Origin: Bacteroidota bacterium
Lineage (GTDB): Bacteria > Bacteroidota > Bacteroidia > 2-12-FULL-35-15
DNA length: 64,000 nt
Assembly: GCA_947479085.1 (NCBI GenBank)
Contig: CANJYB010000015.1
Span: 1-64,000, forward strand
Direction: 5' to 3'
The notes under the pieces were generated by a model. That model was given only the letters and a program-made list of their open reading frames with translations, was not told the origin of the DNA and did not search any database. This document shows, piece by piece, positions 25,988-34,966 of this stretch (the first letter of the stretch is position 1; each line of letters opens with the position of its first letter). Made by a program: the position numbers and the translations under genes.

Positions 25988-27451
25988 GTGAGTACAATAA
26001 AAAAACAAGGAATAAGAAATACCCTCATTACCTATATAGGTGTGGTTATCGGTTTTGTTAGCTTGTTGTTTATTCAACCAAATTTATTGAAGCCGGAAGA
26101 ACTCGGTTTAACTAAAATATTTATAGCTGCCGCCAGTTTAATTGCCACTGTTTTACCTTTAGGTGTTAGCAGTGTTACTACCAAATTCTTTCCCTATTTC
26201 CGTAACGAAGAAAAGAGGCATCATGGTTATTTCGGCTTTATGTTACTCTTTCCTCTTGTTGGGGCTGTTATTTGCGGAATCCTTGTATATGTGTTCAAAG
26301 ATTTAATTGTTGCTGAATATATTAATCAATCATATTTATTTACTCAATATTTCGATTTGCTTTTACCTTTTGCAATCATTATTGCTTTAAACATTACTTT
26401 GAACGCCTATTGTTCCTCCCTTTTTAAGACCACCATAATTAGTTTTCTCGAAGGAATTGTAGCAAGGATACTGTTTATTGTAATAATCGTTTTCTATTAT
26501 TTTCATTGGATTGATTTATCCCAGATGATGTATTTGTTTGTCAGTATTTATTTATTCCAATCGTTTATTATGGTTGTCTATATATATTCTGTCGATAAAC
26601 CATCCTTTAAAATCAATACTTCCATTTTAAAATCAGTAGGAGTAAATAAGCTAATTACATTCGGATTGCTTTTAACTCTTACAAACTTTTCTTCCATTGG
26701 CTTAAAACACCTTGATTCTATAATGATAGGAAAATACATGAGTCTTGATTATGTGGGAATATTTGCACTTTCGGCTTTTATCGGATTGGTGATAGAAATA
26801 CCTCTTTCTTCTTTAGAAAGAATAACTCATCCTAAAATAGCACAGGCATGGTCTGTTAAAGATGTAGAAAGTATTAAGCAAATATATTTTCAATCCGTAA
26901 AATACCTGATGTTGATTGGAGGAATTCTGTTGGTAGGAATTATTGCCAATATCAATGATTTGTTATCACTCTTACCCGCTCCTTATCATCAGGGAGCTAC
27001 TGTTGCAGTTATAGCCTGTGTAGGAGCATTTTTAAATGTTTCAACCGGTGTGAATACTTCCATTCTTTTTTCTTCGGAAAAATATATTTACGGAACCTTT
27101 TTATTATTTCTCCTTCTGATAATGGCAGTTACTTTAAATATTATTTTAATTCCTCTTTATGGTATTACAGGGGCGGCATTGGCAACAGTTATTTCCTCGG
27201 TTATATACAATGGAATAAAGTATTTCATTATTCTGAAAAACTTTAAAATGCAACCATATAACTTATCAAGTATTAAAATACTATTGGTTATTTTACTTTC
27301 TTTTGCCGTTTCTTTAATTATCCCTTCTTTTTCTAATGCTATCATTTCCATTCTTATCAAATCATTTATTATTACGCTGATATATGGAGTATCGGTATAT
27401 GTTTTAAATATTATTCCTGAATATCATAAGTATTTACGGTGGAAGAAATAA
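25988..27451 (+). CDS. Wzx-type polysaccharide flippase (GTG start)
   Basis: 487 residues with about 12-14 membrane helices, the MOP-superfamily layout of O-unit flippases. The N-terminus KKQGIRNTLITYIGVVIGF and the mid-protein LKHLDSIMIGKYMSLDYVGIF match this group. It would move lipid-linked oligosaccharide across the inner membrane for the glycan built by the two upstream enzymes. GTG at 25988 is the only start that keeps the first helix. No Wzy polymerase is evident nearby. The intergenic space to GT2 is 47 bp. Confidence 0.9.
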   Translation: MSTIKKQGIRNTLITYIGVVIGFVSLLFIQPNLLKPEELGLTKIFIAAASLIATVLPLGVSSVTTKFFPYFRNEEKRHHGYFGFMLLFPLVGAVICGILVYVFKDLIVAEYINQSYLFTQYFDLLLPFAIIIALNITLNAYCSSLFKTTIISFLEGIVARILFIVIIVFYYFHWIDLSQMMYLFVSIYLFQSFIMVVYIYSVDKPSFKINTSILKSVGVNKLITFGLLLTLTNFSSIGLKHLDSIMIGKYMSLDYVGIFALSAFIGLVIEIPLSSLERITHPKIAQAWSVKDVESIKQIYFQSVKYLMLIGGILLVGIIANINDLLSLLPAPYHQGATVAVIACVGAFLNVSTGVNTSILFSSEKYIYGTFLLFLLLIMAVTLNIILIPLYGITGAALATVISSVIYNGIKYFIILKNFKMQPYNLSSIKILLVILLSFAVSLIIPSFSNAIISILIKSFIITLIYGVSVYVLNIIPEYHKYLRWKK

Positions 27452-27463
27452 AGCCCAAAAGGA

Positions 27464-27823
27464 GTGAAATCAATAAAATATTCATTCGTTTTCTTTTTCA
27501 TTCTCCTGTTTTCCTTTTCTGTAAGTGGTCAAACCGGGAAAAGAGGGAATTATTTTGTTACTCTCAATTCTGAATTGCAAACTGAACTTGACAGCCTGAT
27601 GAGAATTTGGAACTCCTATTACATGCTTGGGCAATTGAATATTTCTATTGAATATTATGATAAAGCGATAAAACTCAACCCCAATTTCGCGAAAGCTTTT
27701 TATAACCGAGGAAATTCCAATTTTGATTTAGGGTTAAATAAGGAAGCCTGTCTGGATTGGATGAAAGCAGCACAACTCGGGTATGAATCCGCAGAGGATA
27801 TGATGATACAGAATTGTAAATAG
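27464..27823 (+). CDS. Small secreted TPR protein (GTG start)
   Basis: 119 residues with a signal peptide (about 1-22, ending SVSGQ) and one or two TPR units (ISIEYYDKAIKLNPNFAKAF, then YNRGNSNFDLGLNKEACLDW). The C-terminus ends AEDMMIQNCK. TPRs bind other proteins, so it may be a periplasmic adaptor. It begins 12 bp after the flippase with AAGGA just upstream and is probably the last gene of the glycan operon, although a role in glycan export is only inferred from position. Confidence 0.82.
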   Translation: MKSIKYSFVFFFILLFSFSVSGQTGKRGNYFVTLNSELQTELDSLMRIWNSYYMLGQLNISIEYYDKAIKLNPNFAKAFYNRGNSNFDLGLNKEACLDWMKAAQLGYESAEDMMIQNCK

Positions 27824-27840
27824 GGTATCGAAAAAATCTC

Positions 27841-27848
27841 TATTTTTG
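27841..27848 (+). promoter_or_regulatory. Bacteroidota -7 element (TATTTTTG) for ffh
   Basis: Exact TANNTTTG match 29 bp before the ffh ATG. Confidence 0.55.
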
Positions 27849-27877
27849 CATTCCTCATAACAAAAAAATAAAATACA

Positions 27878-29233
27878 ATGTTTGATAATTTATCCGAAAA
27901 GCTCGAAAGGGCATTTAAAGTTTTAAAAGGACAAGGAAGAATAACCGAAATAAATGTTTCGGAAACGGTAAAGGAAATCCGTAAAGCATTGCTGGATGCC
28001 GATGTAAACTATAAAGTAGCAAAACAATTTACTGATACGGTTAAGGAAAAAGCATTGGGGCAGAACGTGCTTACTTCGGTGAGCCCCGGTCAATTGCTTA
28101 CCAAGATAATGCACGATGAGTTAGCAGCCTTGATGGGTGGCGAAACAAAGGATATTAAACTTGGAGGTAACCCGACAGTAATATTAATGAGTGGTTTGCA
28201 AGGGTCCGGTAAAACTACCTTTTCCGGTAAGTTAGCTAATCATTTAAAAAACAAACGTGGCAAAAAACCTTTGCTGGTTGCCTGCGATATTTATCGTCCT
28301 GCGGCTATTGACCAGTTACAGGTACTTGGTAGCCAGATAGGAGTGGATGTATATGCTGACAAAGACAACAAAGATGCAGTATCTATTGCTTTGGCAGGTA
28401 TTAAACATGCTAAGGAAAGTGGTAATTCAATAGTAATCATAGATACTGCCGGTCGTTTGGCGGTGGATGAAGAGATGATGAAGGAAATAGCTGCAGTTAA
28501 AAATGCAGTGAACCCTGATGAGATATTATTTGTGGTAGATGCCATGACAGGACAAGATGCCGTGAATACAGCAAAAGCATTCAACGACAGGCTTGACTTT
28601 ACCGGTGTGGTACTTACCAAACTGGATGGAGATACAAGAGGCGGTGCTGCCTTATCTATTCTTACCGTGGTTAGCAAACCCATTAAGTTTGTGGGTACCG
28701 GTGAGAAAATGGAGGAGATGGATGTGTTTCACCCGAGCAGAATGGCTGATCGTATATTGGGCATGGGAGATGTGGTTTCATTGGTGGAGCGTGCCCAGCA
28801 GAATTTTGACGAGGAAGAACATAAACGTATTGCAAAGAAAGTTGCGAAGAACCAGTTTGGTTATGACGATTTCCTTTCCCAGATTAAACAGTTGAAAAAG
28901 ATGGGTAATATGAAGGATTTGGTTAGCATGATTCCCGGTGCAAGCAAGGCAATGAAGGATGTGGAAGTTAAAGATGATGCGTTTAAAAACATTGAGGCAA
29001 TTATTGGTTCCATGACTCCTGCTGAAAGAATTACTCCATCCTTATTGACAGGAAAAAGAAAAGACAGGATAGCAAAAGGAAGCGGAACAAATTTGCAGGA
29101 AGTAAATGCCCTTATTAAACAGTTTGAACAGATGCAAAAGATGATGAAGATGATGGGCAACAAACATGAAATGGCAAAGATGATGAAGCAAATGCAAGGT
29201 ATGCCGGGTATGCCCGGAATGCCAAGAAGGTAG
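27878..29233 (+). CDS. ffh: Signal recognition particle GTPase Ffh
   Basis: 451 residues; Ffh with 4.5S RNA carries nascent membrane proteins to FtsY and SecYEG. The N domain (1-90), the GTPase G domain (G1 GLQGSGKTTFSGKLA, G3 DTAGRL, G4 TKLDGDTRGG) and the methionine-rich M domain (about 300-451) are complete. The C-terminus ends in the usual Met-rich run (MQKMMKMMGN, MAKMMKQMQG, MPGMPGMPRR). It is transcribed alone and closed by a strong terminator. No SRP RNA gene was seen beside it. Confidence 0.97.
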   Translation: MFDNLSEKLERAFKVLKGQGRITEINVSETVKEIRKALLDADVNYKVAKQFTDTVKEKALGQNVLTSVSPGQLLTKIMHDELAALMGGETKDIKLGGNPTVILMSGLQGSGKTTFSGKLANHLKNKRGKKPLLVACDIYRPAAIDQLQVLGSQIGVDVYADKDNKDAVSIALAGIKHAKESGNSIVIIDTAGRLAVDEEMMKEIAAVKNAVNPDEILFVVDAMTGQDAVNTAKAFNDRLDFTGVVLTKLDGDTRGGAALSILTVVSKPIKFVGTGEKMEEMDVFHPSRMADRILGMGDVVSLVERAQQNFDEEEHKRIAKKVAKNQFGYDDFLSQIKQLKKMGNMKDLVSMIPGASKAMKDVEVKDDAFKNIEAIIGSMTPAERITPSLLTGKRKDRIAKGSGTNLQEVNALIKQFEQMQKMMKMMGNKHEMAKMMKQMQGMPGMPGMPRR

Positions 29234-29265
29234 TTTTCATTTATAGATTCGATAATTAATTAAAT

Positions 29266-29303
29266 GAAAGGTTCTACCTTTTTAAAAGGTAGAACCTTTT
29301 TTA
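29266..29303 (+). terminator. Terminator of ffh
   Basis: GAAAGGTTCTACCTTTT and AAAAGGTAGAACCTTTTTT form a long stem followed by a T-run, just before folD. Confidence 0.9.
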
Positions 29304-29316
29304 TTACAAAGTGACA

Positions 29317-30213
29317 ATGACAATAATTGACGGAAAGAAAATATCAACTGATATACAGGATGAAATTGCGATAGAGGTTAAAGCCATTGCTGAAGCGAAA
29401 GGAAAGATACCTCATCTTGCCGCAGTGTTGGTTGGAAATGATGGCGCTTCCGAAACTTATGTGGCAGCAAAGGTGAAGGCATGTGAGCGCGTAGGTTTTA
29501 AATCTACATTGGTGAGAATGCCCACAATAACTAAAGAGTCGGAACTTCTCTTTAAACTAAAAGAATTAAATAATGATGAAGATATAGACGGATACATTGT
29601 CCAGTCTCCATTGCCAAAACACATTGATGAATATAAAATAATTGAGGCCATTGCTCCTGAAAAGGATGTGGACGGTTTTCATCCTCAGTCGGTGGGGCGA
29701 ATGGCATTAAATCTCCCTACTTATTTGCCTGCTACTCCTTTCGGAATTGTTCAATTGCTTGAACGATATAAAATAGAAACCTCAGGAAAACATTGTGTAG
29801 TGCTTGGCAGAAGCCATATTGTAGGTTCGCCAATGAGCATTTTGATGGCAAGAAACGCAGCACCGGGTAATTGTACTGTTACCTTATGCCATAGCAGAAC
29901 GTTGAATCTAAAAGAATTTACGCTGAAAGCGGATATATTAATTGTGGCTTTAGGCAAAACCGAATTTGTAACAGCGGATATGGTAAAGGATGGTGTGGTG
30001 GTTATAGATGTTGGGATTACAAGAGTTCCTTCTACAGAAACCAAATCAGGATTCAAATTATTGGGGGATGTAAAATACGATGAAGTAGCTGCTAAAGCTT
30101 CTTTTATTACGCCAGTCCCTGGCGGAGTTGGGCCAATGACAATTGCTTCTTTGTTGCTAAATACTTTGAAAGCGAGCAGGAGGGAAGTTTATAAAACTAA
30201 TTATGAATTATGA
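29317..30213 (+). CDS. folD: Bifunctional methylene-THF dehydrogenase/cyclohydrolase FolD
   Basis: About 298 residues; interconverts 5,10-methylene-THF and 10-formyl-THF in one-carbon metabolism. Signatures: the active-site Lys region [49 protein letters not shown], the Rossmann motif [17 protein letters not shown] and the C-terminal [19 protein letters not shown] at 29317 gives the normal N-terminus (MTIIDGKK); a GTG two codons upstream is possible. The final residues NYEL are encoded by the beginning of an AT-rich inverted repeat (see 30199-30272), so the native tail seems to have been replaced or extended by repeat sequence. Confidence 0.96.
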   Translation: MTIIDGKKISTDIQDEIAIEVKAIAEAKGKIPHLAAVLVGNDGASETYVAAKVKACERVGFKSTLVRMPTITKESELLFKLKELNNDEDIDGYIVQSPLPKHIDEYKIIEAIAPEKDVDGFHPQSVGRMALNLPTYLPATPFGIVQLLERYKIETSGKHCVVLGRSHIVGSPMSILMARNAAPGNCTVTLCHSRTLNLKEFTLKADILIVALGKTEFVTADMVKDGVVVIDVGITRVPSTETKSGFKLLGDVKYDEVAAKASFITPVPGGVGPMTIASLLLNTLKASRREVYKTNYEL

Positions 30214-30272
30214 GTTATGAATTATAAGTTTACTTACTCAATTCATAACTCATAATTTATAACTCATAATTA
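30199..30272. repeat. AT-rich inverted repeat between convergent folD and hbd
   Basis: The left arm is built from ATTATGAATTATGAGTTATG-type words and the right arm from their complements (ATTCATAACTCATAATTT, then ATAACTCATAATTA). It overlaps the last codons of folD and the first bases after the hbd stop. It could act as a shared terminator, but its internal short-word repetition looks more like a dispersed repeat. Confidence 0.8.
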
Positions 30273-31157
30273 CTTAAACATCTCCGAAACCACCAAATCT
30301 TTACTTCCTGCTGTATATTTATAAAAACCTTCTCCAGATTTTGCCCCTAAATAACCGGCAGTTACCATATTTACCAATAACGGGCAGGGTGCATATTTAG
30401 GATTTCCATATCCATCCTTCAATACTTTCAAAATAGATAAACATACATCCAATCCAATAAAATCAGCTAATTGCAATGGCCCCATAGGATGCGCCATTCC
30501 CAGTTTCATTACGGTATCTATTTCCATTACACCGGCAGTACCTTCGTGAAGGGTAATGATGGCTTCATTTATCATTGGCATTAAAATTTTATTGGCCACA
30601 AACCCCGGATAGTCGTTTACCTCCACCGGTATTTTGTTCAGTTTTTTAGAAGTTTCCATTATCAGGCTGGTCACTTCGTCAGATGTGGAATACCCGCGAA
30701 TAACCTCTACCAGTTTCATCACCGGAACAGGATTCATAAAGTGCATGCCTATTACTTTATCAGCCCGTTTGGTTACTGCTCCTATTTTAGTAATGGAAAT
30801 GGAAGAAGTATTACTTGCCAAAATGGTATGTGGAGGACAAACTTTCTCCAACTCCCGGAAAATATTCAACTTGATTTCTACATTTTCAGTGGCGGCTTCT
30901 ACCACTAAATCCGCATTTTTTACCCCTTCTGCCATAGCAGTATAAGTGGTAATATTTTTTAACGTATTTGCCTTATCGGCTTCGGTTATGGTGCCTTTGG
31001 CTACAATCCTGTCCAGGTTTTTAGCAATGGTTGCCATTGCTTTTTCCAATGCCGGCTGACTGATGTCAATTAATGCTACATTATAACCTTGTTGTGCAAA
31101 TGTATGAGCTATTCCATTGCCCATCGTTCCCGAACCTATAACTGCTATGTTTTTCAT
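30270..31157 (-). CDS. hbd: 3-hydroxybutyryl-CoA dehydrogenase
   Basis: 295 residues; NAD(P)-dependent oxidation of (S)-3-hydroxyacyl-CoA to acetoacetyl-CoA or the reverse, in fatty-acid/amino-acid breakdown. The Rossmann loop is VIGSGTMGNGIAHTFAQQG. Catalytic features include ASNTSSISITKI, the HFMNPVPVMKLVEVI motif with the catalytic His, PVEVNDYPGFVANKI and the C-terminal MAHPMGPLQLADFIGLDV. Length is that of the stand-alone enzyme rather than the FadB/FadJ fusion. It is monocistronic; array 3 lies directly upstream. Confidence 0.96.
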   Translation of the reverse strand: MKNIAVIGSGTMGNGIAHTFAQQGYNVALIDISQPALEKAMATIAKNLDRIVAKGTITEADKANTLKNITTYTAMAEGVKNADLVVEAATENVEIKLNIFRELEKVCPPHTILASNTSSISITKIGAVTKRADKVIGMHFMNPVPVMKLVEVIRGYSTSDEVTSLIMETSKKLNKIPVEVNDYPGFVANKILMPMINEAIITLHEGTAGVMEIDTVMKLGMAHPMGPLQLADFIGLDVCLSILKVLKDGYGNPKYAPCPLLVNMVTAGYLGAKSGEGFYKYTAGSKDLVVSEMFK

Positions 31158-31203
31158 TTTCTAAATTATTTAATATTTAATTGTTAATTTTTTCCACATT
31201 ACA

Positions 31204-31442
31204 CCTCCGAACCTTCGGAGGTATATAAATAATACTCTTTACATACCTCCGAATGCTCGGAGGTACCTAACTAAGACTCTTTACACACCTCCGAATGTCC
31301 GGAGGTATGCCAGTAAGACTCTTTATACACCTCCGAAAGTTCTGAGGTATATCTTGAAGACTCTTTACACACCTCCGAAAGTTCGGTGGTATACAAGTAA
31401 GACTCTTTACACACCTCCGAAGGTTAGATGCTATATAAATAG
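31204..31442. repeat. Tandem array 3: six copies of a 42-bp unit
   Basis: Units start at 31204, 31246, 31288, 31330, 31372 and 31414, exactly 42 bp apart; the last is cut short. Each opens with CCTCCGAA facing a partner close to TTCGGAGG (perfect in the first copy), followed by a more variable middle and a constant end near AAGACTCTTTACACA. The palindrome decays progressively in copies four to six. The array fills most of the 369-bp gap between the hbd start and the end of the glycan operon on the same strand. The rest of the gap is AT-rich without recognisable signals. Confidence 0.95.
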
Positions 31443-31526
31443 TTTTTTTTATTGAAAATAAGAAAAAGAACGAAAGTTACTTTGTAATTATTTTATGCTA
31501 ATAACCAATGACTAATGACCAACAAA

Positions 31527-32948
31527 CTACTTCCCTCTTCCCTGAATAACAATCAAACAGGTATAAATCAAAATCTTTAAATCTACTCCAAACGACATGT
31601 TTTCAATATAAATGATGTCATATTTCAATCGGGCTATCATTTCATCTACGTTTTCGGCATAGCCGTACTTTACCTGTCCCCAGGAAGTAATTCCGGGGCG
31701 AACTTTATGCAAATGTTTGTAGTGTGGCGCTTTTACCACTATCTGGTCAATAAAAAACTGGCGTTCAGGTCGGGGACCCACTATGCTCATATCGCCAATT
31801 AATACATTATAAAACTGAGGAAATTCATCTAACCGAACCTTTCTTAAAAACAAGCCAAGAGGGGTAATTCTTGGGTCGTTTTTGCTCGATAATGCCGGTC
31901 CTGCCTTTTCGGCATCTATATACATGGACCGAAATTTATGAATATAAAAAGGCATTCCATGCCAGCCTATCCTTTCGTGGCTATAAAATACAGGACCTTT
32001 TGAAGTAAGCTTCACCGCTATTGCCAGTATAACATACACCCAACTGAATACGATAAGGACAAATAATGAAACCACCACATCGAACAAACGTTTTACCGAT
32101 TGTTCCCACATTGGCATTATTTCACGGGAAATAACAATCAGCGGAGCGCCAAAAATGGAAGTCATTTTTACAGAACCAGAAAGAATATCGTACATATCCG
32201 GAATTACTTTTATTATCACTCCTTGGTAATCCAGTTCGTTTACTATTTTATTGATATTGTCGTGTTCCGAAGATTCAATGGCTATGATTACTTCTTCAAT
32301 GTTCTCTTCTTTAATTATTCTTTTCAAATCAGATAATTCGCCAAGATGTTTGATGTGTTTTATTAATTCGGAAGAAAATCCGTTTTTGTTATCAATATGA
32401 ATAAACCCTACAAACTTATTGCCAGAAGACTTTTCCTGGCTTTCCATTTCGTTATATAGCTTCAATGCGTTTTCATTACTTCCAACAAGGAGGGTATTGA
32501 AACCAATCACCCGGTTATGAATACGGTAATTGGTAATACTTGATAAAATAAAACGAAGGCTGGCTGTGAGTCCGAAATGCAAGCCAAGCAATACTAAAAT
32601 GCTTTGGTAATAATTACGGTAAGATACCACTTCATCATCCAATAAAAGTGTAAAGAAAATAATCAACACTCCAATTATGGAAAATAAAAGGGTTTGCCCT
32701 ACTTCCTTTAAACGAGATTTGCGGTAAATATGCTTGTAGACCCCTGTTAGGTAATAAATCAATATCCAGAAGGCCGGAATAAACAATAATCCCCAATAAA
32801 AGCGTTCATCAAAAGTAACAGGTATAGGCTTATGAAACTTTTCCGGTTCAATGTATATTTTCCTGTAAATGTAAAATAAAGTCCATGCAGAAGCCGCAGA
32901 AAACAAATCGGCAAAAAGATATTTAATAACTTGGAGTGTTTTATTCAT
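31527..32948 (-). CDS. Polyprenyl-phosphate sugar-1-phosphate transferase (WcaJ-like)
   Basis: 473 residues, an initiating enzyme that places the first sugar phosphate on undecaprenyl phosphate. The N-terminal half has four or five membrane helices, followed by a CoA-binding-like cytoplasmic region (VGSNENALKLYNEME). The C-terminal bacterial sugar transferase domain (about 280-473) starts KRLFDVVVSLFVLIVF and contains KGPVFYSHERIGWHGMPF, IHKFRSMYIDAEKAG, LRKVRLDEFPQFYNVLIGD and MSIVGPRPERQFF. It is the last gene of a three-gene operon with 6-bp gaps. The sugar is unknown. Array 3 follows. Confidence 0.95.
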   Translation of the reverse strand: MNKTLQVIKYLFADLFSAASAWTLFYIYRKIYIEPEKFHKPIPVTFDERFYWGLLFIPAFWILIYYLTGVYKHIYRKSRLKEVGQTLLFSIIGVLIIFFTLLLDDEVVSYRNYYQSILVLLGLHFGLTASLRFILSSITNYRIHNRVIGFNTLLVGSNENALKLYNEMESQEKSSGNKFVGFIHIDNKNGFSSELIKHIKHLGELSDLKRIIKEENIEEVIIAIESSEHDNINKIVNELDYQGVIIKVIPDMYDILSGSVKMTSIFGAPLIVISREIMPMWEQSVKRLFDVVVSLFVLIVFSWVYVILAIAVKLTSKGPVFYSHERIGWHGMPFYIHKFRSMYIDAEKAGPALSSKNDPRITPLGLFLRKVRLDEFPQFYNVLIGDMSIVGPRPERQFFIDQIVVKAPHYKHLHKVRPGITSWGQVKYGYAENVDEMIARLKYDIIYIENMSFGVDLKILIYTCLIVIQGRGK

Positions 32949-32954
32949 GGTGGG

Positions 32955-33845
32955 TTATTGAACAATTTTTATATTGTCCAGAGCGAGTCCTACGCTATCG
33001 AAACCGCTGTTGTTTTTAATTTGAAAATTAATAAAAAATCTGGTAGCACTTGACTGAGCATATAATTGCGCGATGGCAGGGGTTAAAAATAAATAAGCTT
33101 TTTTCCAGGTTTCGCTTGGATTAAAAGATAATGCTTCAGCGGTATTGTAATTAGGATACCCCTTTAAATAAACCATAAAACTCTGATTGCATTTATAATT
33201 AAATTCTAAAAAAACAGGTAAGCTGTTTTTATTTAATAAAAAACTATCAATTGTTTTACATTCAAATATAGTATTATTAGAATGCAAAACTCCTCCTGCA
33301 GAATGATTCCCTTCAAATACATTTGATGAAGGTGAGTCGAACAAAGCCAAAGGAACTTCTGATGTATGTGCATTAGCGATTATTTTAATCCCTAAATTTT
33401 CAAAGTCTTCAATCATTGGAAAATGAGAAGTACTCGTCATAAAACTTAAGTAAGTAACGGTAGCGTTCGTTATATTTATAGTTGTTCCGGGTTGAAGAGA
33501 TACCGACTGCTGGTAATCTGTATAAAACGGGTAAGGGGCACGGGTAGCTGCTATTCCATTTATTTTAATACCGGTTCTTATTCTCAATGCATGGTTTCCT
33601 TCCGAAATAACAGGAACAGTGCATGGCATTTCGAAACAACCGATTAACTGATCATCAATGTAAATCCAGGCATCAGAAATTTTAGAAGAATTTGTACCTT
33701 GTCCGGTAGCGGTTGTATCAGCACCTTTTACCTTTATATTATCAACATGAATATAAGCAGGAACAGGCTCGGCAGGGTTATAAATATTGCAGGAGCCTAA
33801 AATAGAAAGCACAAGAAGGGAAAGAAACAATAACTTAGTTTTCAT
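32955..33845 (-). CDS. Lipoprotein of unknown function inside a glycan operon
   Basis: 296 residues with a lipoprotein signal (LSILGSCNIYN; lipid-modified Cys about 19). The mature protein is beta-rich: a PEGA-like segment (WIYIDDQLIGCFEMPCTVPV, GNHALRIRTGIKING) and a C-terminal jelly-roll-like region (FLEFNYKCNQSFMVYLKG, ATRFFINFQIKNNSG, LALDNIKI) similar to carbohydrate-binding or adhesin folds. No named family is certain. Tight 6-bp spacing on both sides ties it to the Gfo/Idh enzyme and the sugar transferase, so an envelope role with the same glycan is plausible. Confidence 0.85.
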   Translation of the reverse strand: MKTKLLFLSLLVLSILGSCNIYNPAEPVPAYIHVDNIKVKGADTTATGQGTNSSKISDAWIYIDDQLIGCFEMPCTVPVISEGNHALRIRTGIKINGIAATRAPYPFYTDYQQSVSLQPGTTINITNATVTYLSFMTSTSHFPMIEDFENLGIKIIANAHTSEVPLALFDSPSSNVFEGNHSAGGVLHSNNTIFECKTIDSFLLNKNSLPVFLEFNYKCNQSFMVYLKGYPNYNTAEALSFNPSETWKKAYLFLTPAIAQLYAQSSATRFFINFQIKNNSGFDSVGLALDNIKIVQ

Positions 33846-33851
33846 TTATGT

Positions 33852-34859
33852 TTACGTAGTTTCAATTGGAGTAAATTCACCACTGGTAGCAGTCACTTTC
33901 ATCTTTTCAATAATTTTATAAGCAACATCCAGTGCCTTGTAACCATCATCAGCACTTACTATAGGCGTAGTATTGTTGGTAATACTTTCAGCAAACATCT
34001 CCAGCTCCATCTTAATGGCATTGGTAGGTTCGGTTTTAGGGTTTTCAAAATAAATCTGTTTAGAACCTTTACCGTTTCCCAAATCTATTGTTACAGCCAA
34101 AGGGTCAGCTTCTCCTTCTATGTTTTTTAATCGTATCACATCCACTTTTTTATCCAGAAAATCAACGGATATATAAGCATCCTTCTGGAAAAAGCGGGAT
34201 TTACGCATGTTTTTCATGGAAATACGCGAAGCAGTAAGGTTAGCAACACAACCATTATCAAATTCAATTCTAGCATTTGCAATATCAGGCGAATCGCTTA
34301 CTACCGCCACACCACTGGCACTGATGCGTTTTATATTTGATTTAACTACACTCAAAATAACATCAATATCATGAATCATCAAATCCAGCACCACCGAAAC
34401 ATCTGTTCCTCTTGGGTTAAATTGAGCCAATCGATGAGTTTCAATAAACATAGGACCTGAACAATAATCCCTTGCAGCAAGGAAAGCAGGATTAAACCTT
34501 TCCACATGCCCTACCTGTACCTTTACATTTGCCTCCTTTGATAACCCGATTAAGCTTTTGGCTTCATCTATAGTTGTAGTTATTGGCTTTTCAATGAATA
34601 CATGTTTTGAATGGCGAATGGCTTTGGAGGCACATTCGTAATGCGCAAGTGTAGGAGTTACAATATCCACTGCATCTACCTCAGCCAGCAGGCTTTCCAA
34701 TGTTTCAAATCGTTTTACATTAAATTCCTTTTCTACCAGTGCAGCAGCATCCGGGCTGGCATCATAAAATCCAACTAATTCATACTTATCAATTTCCTTT
34801 AACAGTTTAATATGTATTTTGCCTAAATGCCCCGCACCAATTACTCCTATTTTTATCAT
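33852..34859 (-). CDS. Gfo/Idh/MocA-family NAD-dependent oxidoreductase
   Basis: 335 residues with the N-terminal Rossmann loop GVIGAGHLGKIHIKLLK, DIVTPTLAHYECASKAI, and HVFIEKPITTTIDEAKSLI carrying the conserved Glu-Lys-Pro. The C-terminal alpha/beta domain has LDLMIHDIDVILSVV with the usual Asp/His pair. Members oxidise or reduce sugars, often as UDP-sugars in LPS synthesis (WbpB/WlbA). First in an operon with a lipoprotein and a polyprenyl-phosphate sugar transferase, which supports a role in making a nucleotide sugar. A -7 element lies 19 bp upstream. Confidence 0.93.
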   Translation of the reverse strand: MIKIGVIGAGHLGKIHIKLLKEIDKYELVGFYDASPDAAALVEKEFNVKRFETLESLLAEVDAVDIVTPTLAHYECASKAIRHSKHVFIEKPITTTIDEAKSLIGLSKEANVKVQVGHVERFNPAFLAARDYCSGPMFIETHRLAQFNPRGTDVSVVLDLMIHDIDVILSVVKSNIKRISASGVAVVSDSPDIANARIEFDNGCVANLTASRISMKNMRKSRFFQKDAYISVDFLDKKVDVIRLKNIEGEADPLAVTIDLGNGKGSKQIYFENPKTEPTNAIKMELEMFAESITNNTTPIVSADDGYKALDVAYKIIEKMKVTATSGEFTPIETT

Positions 34860-34878
34860 AGATGAATTAATTTTGGTA

Positions 34879-34886
34879 CAAAAATA
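34879..34886 (-). promoter_or_regulatory. Bacteroidota -7 element (TATTTTTG) for the Gfo/Idh operon
   Basis: Exact TANNTTTG match on the minus strand, 19 bp before the ATG at 34859. Confidence 0.55.
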
Positions 34887-34966
34887 GTTTTTTCCACAAT
34901 CTATTCTTCATAAATACATTTAATTATTAAAGATAGTTATGTTAATTTCGTTGCCGAAAAATAACC

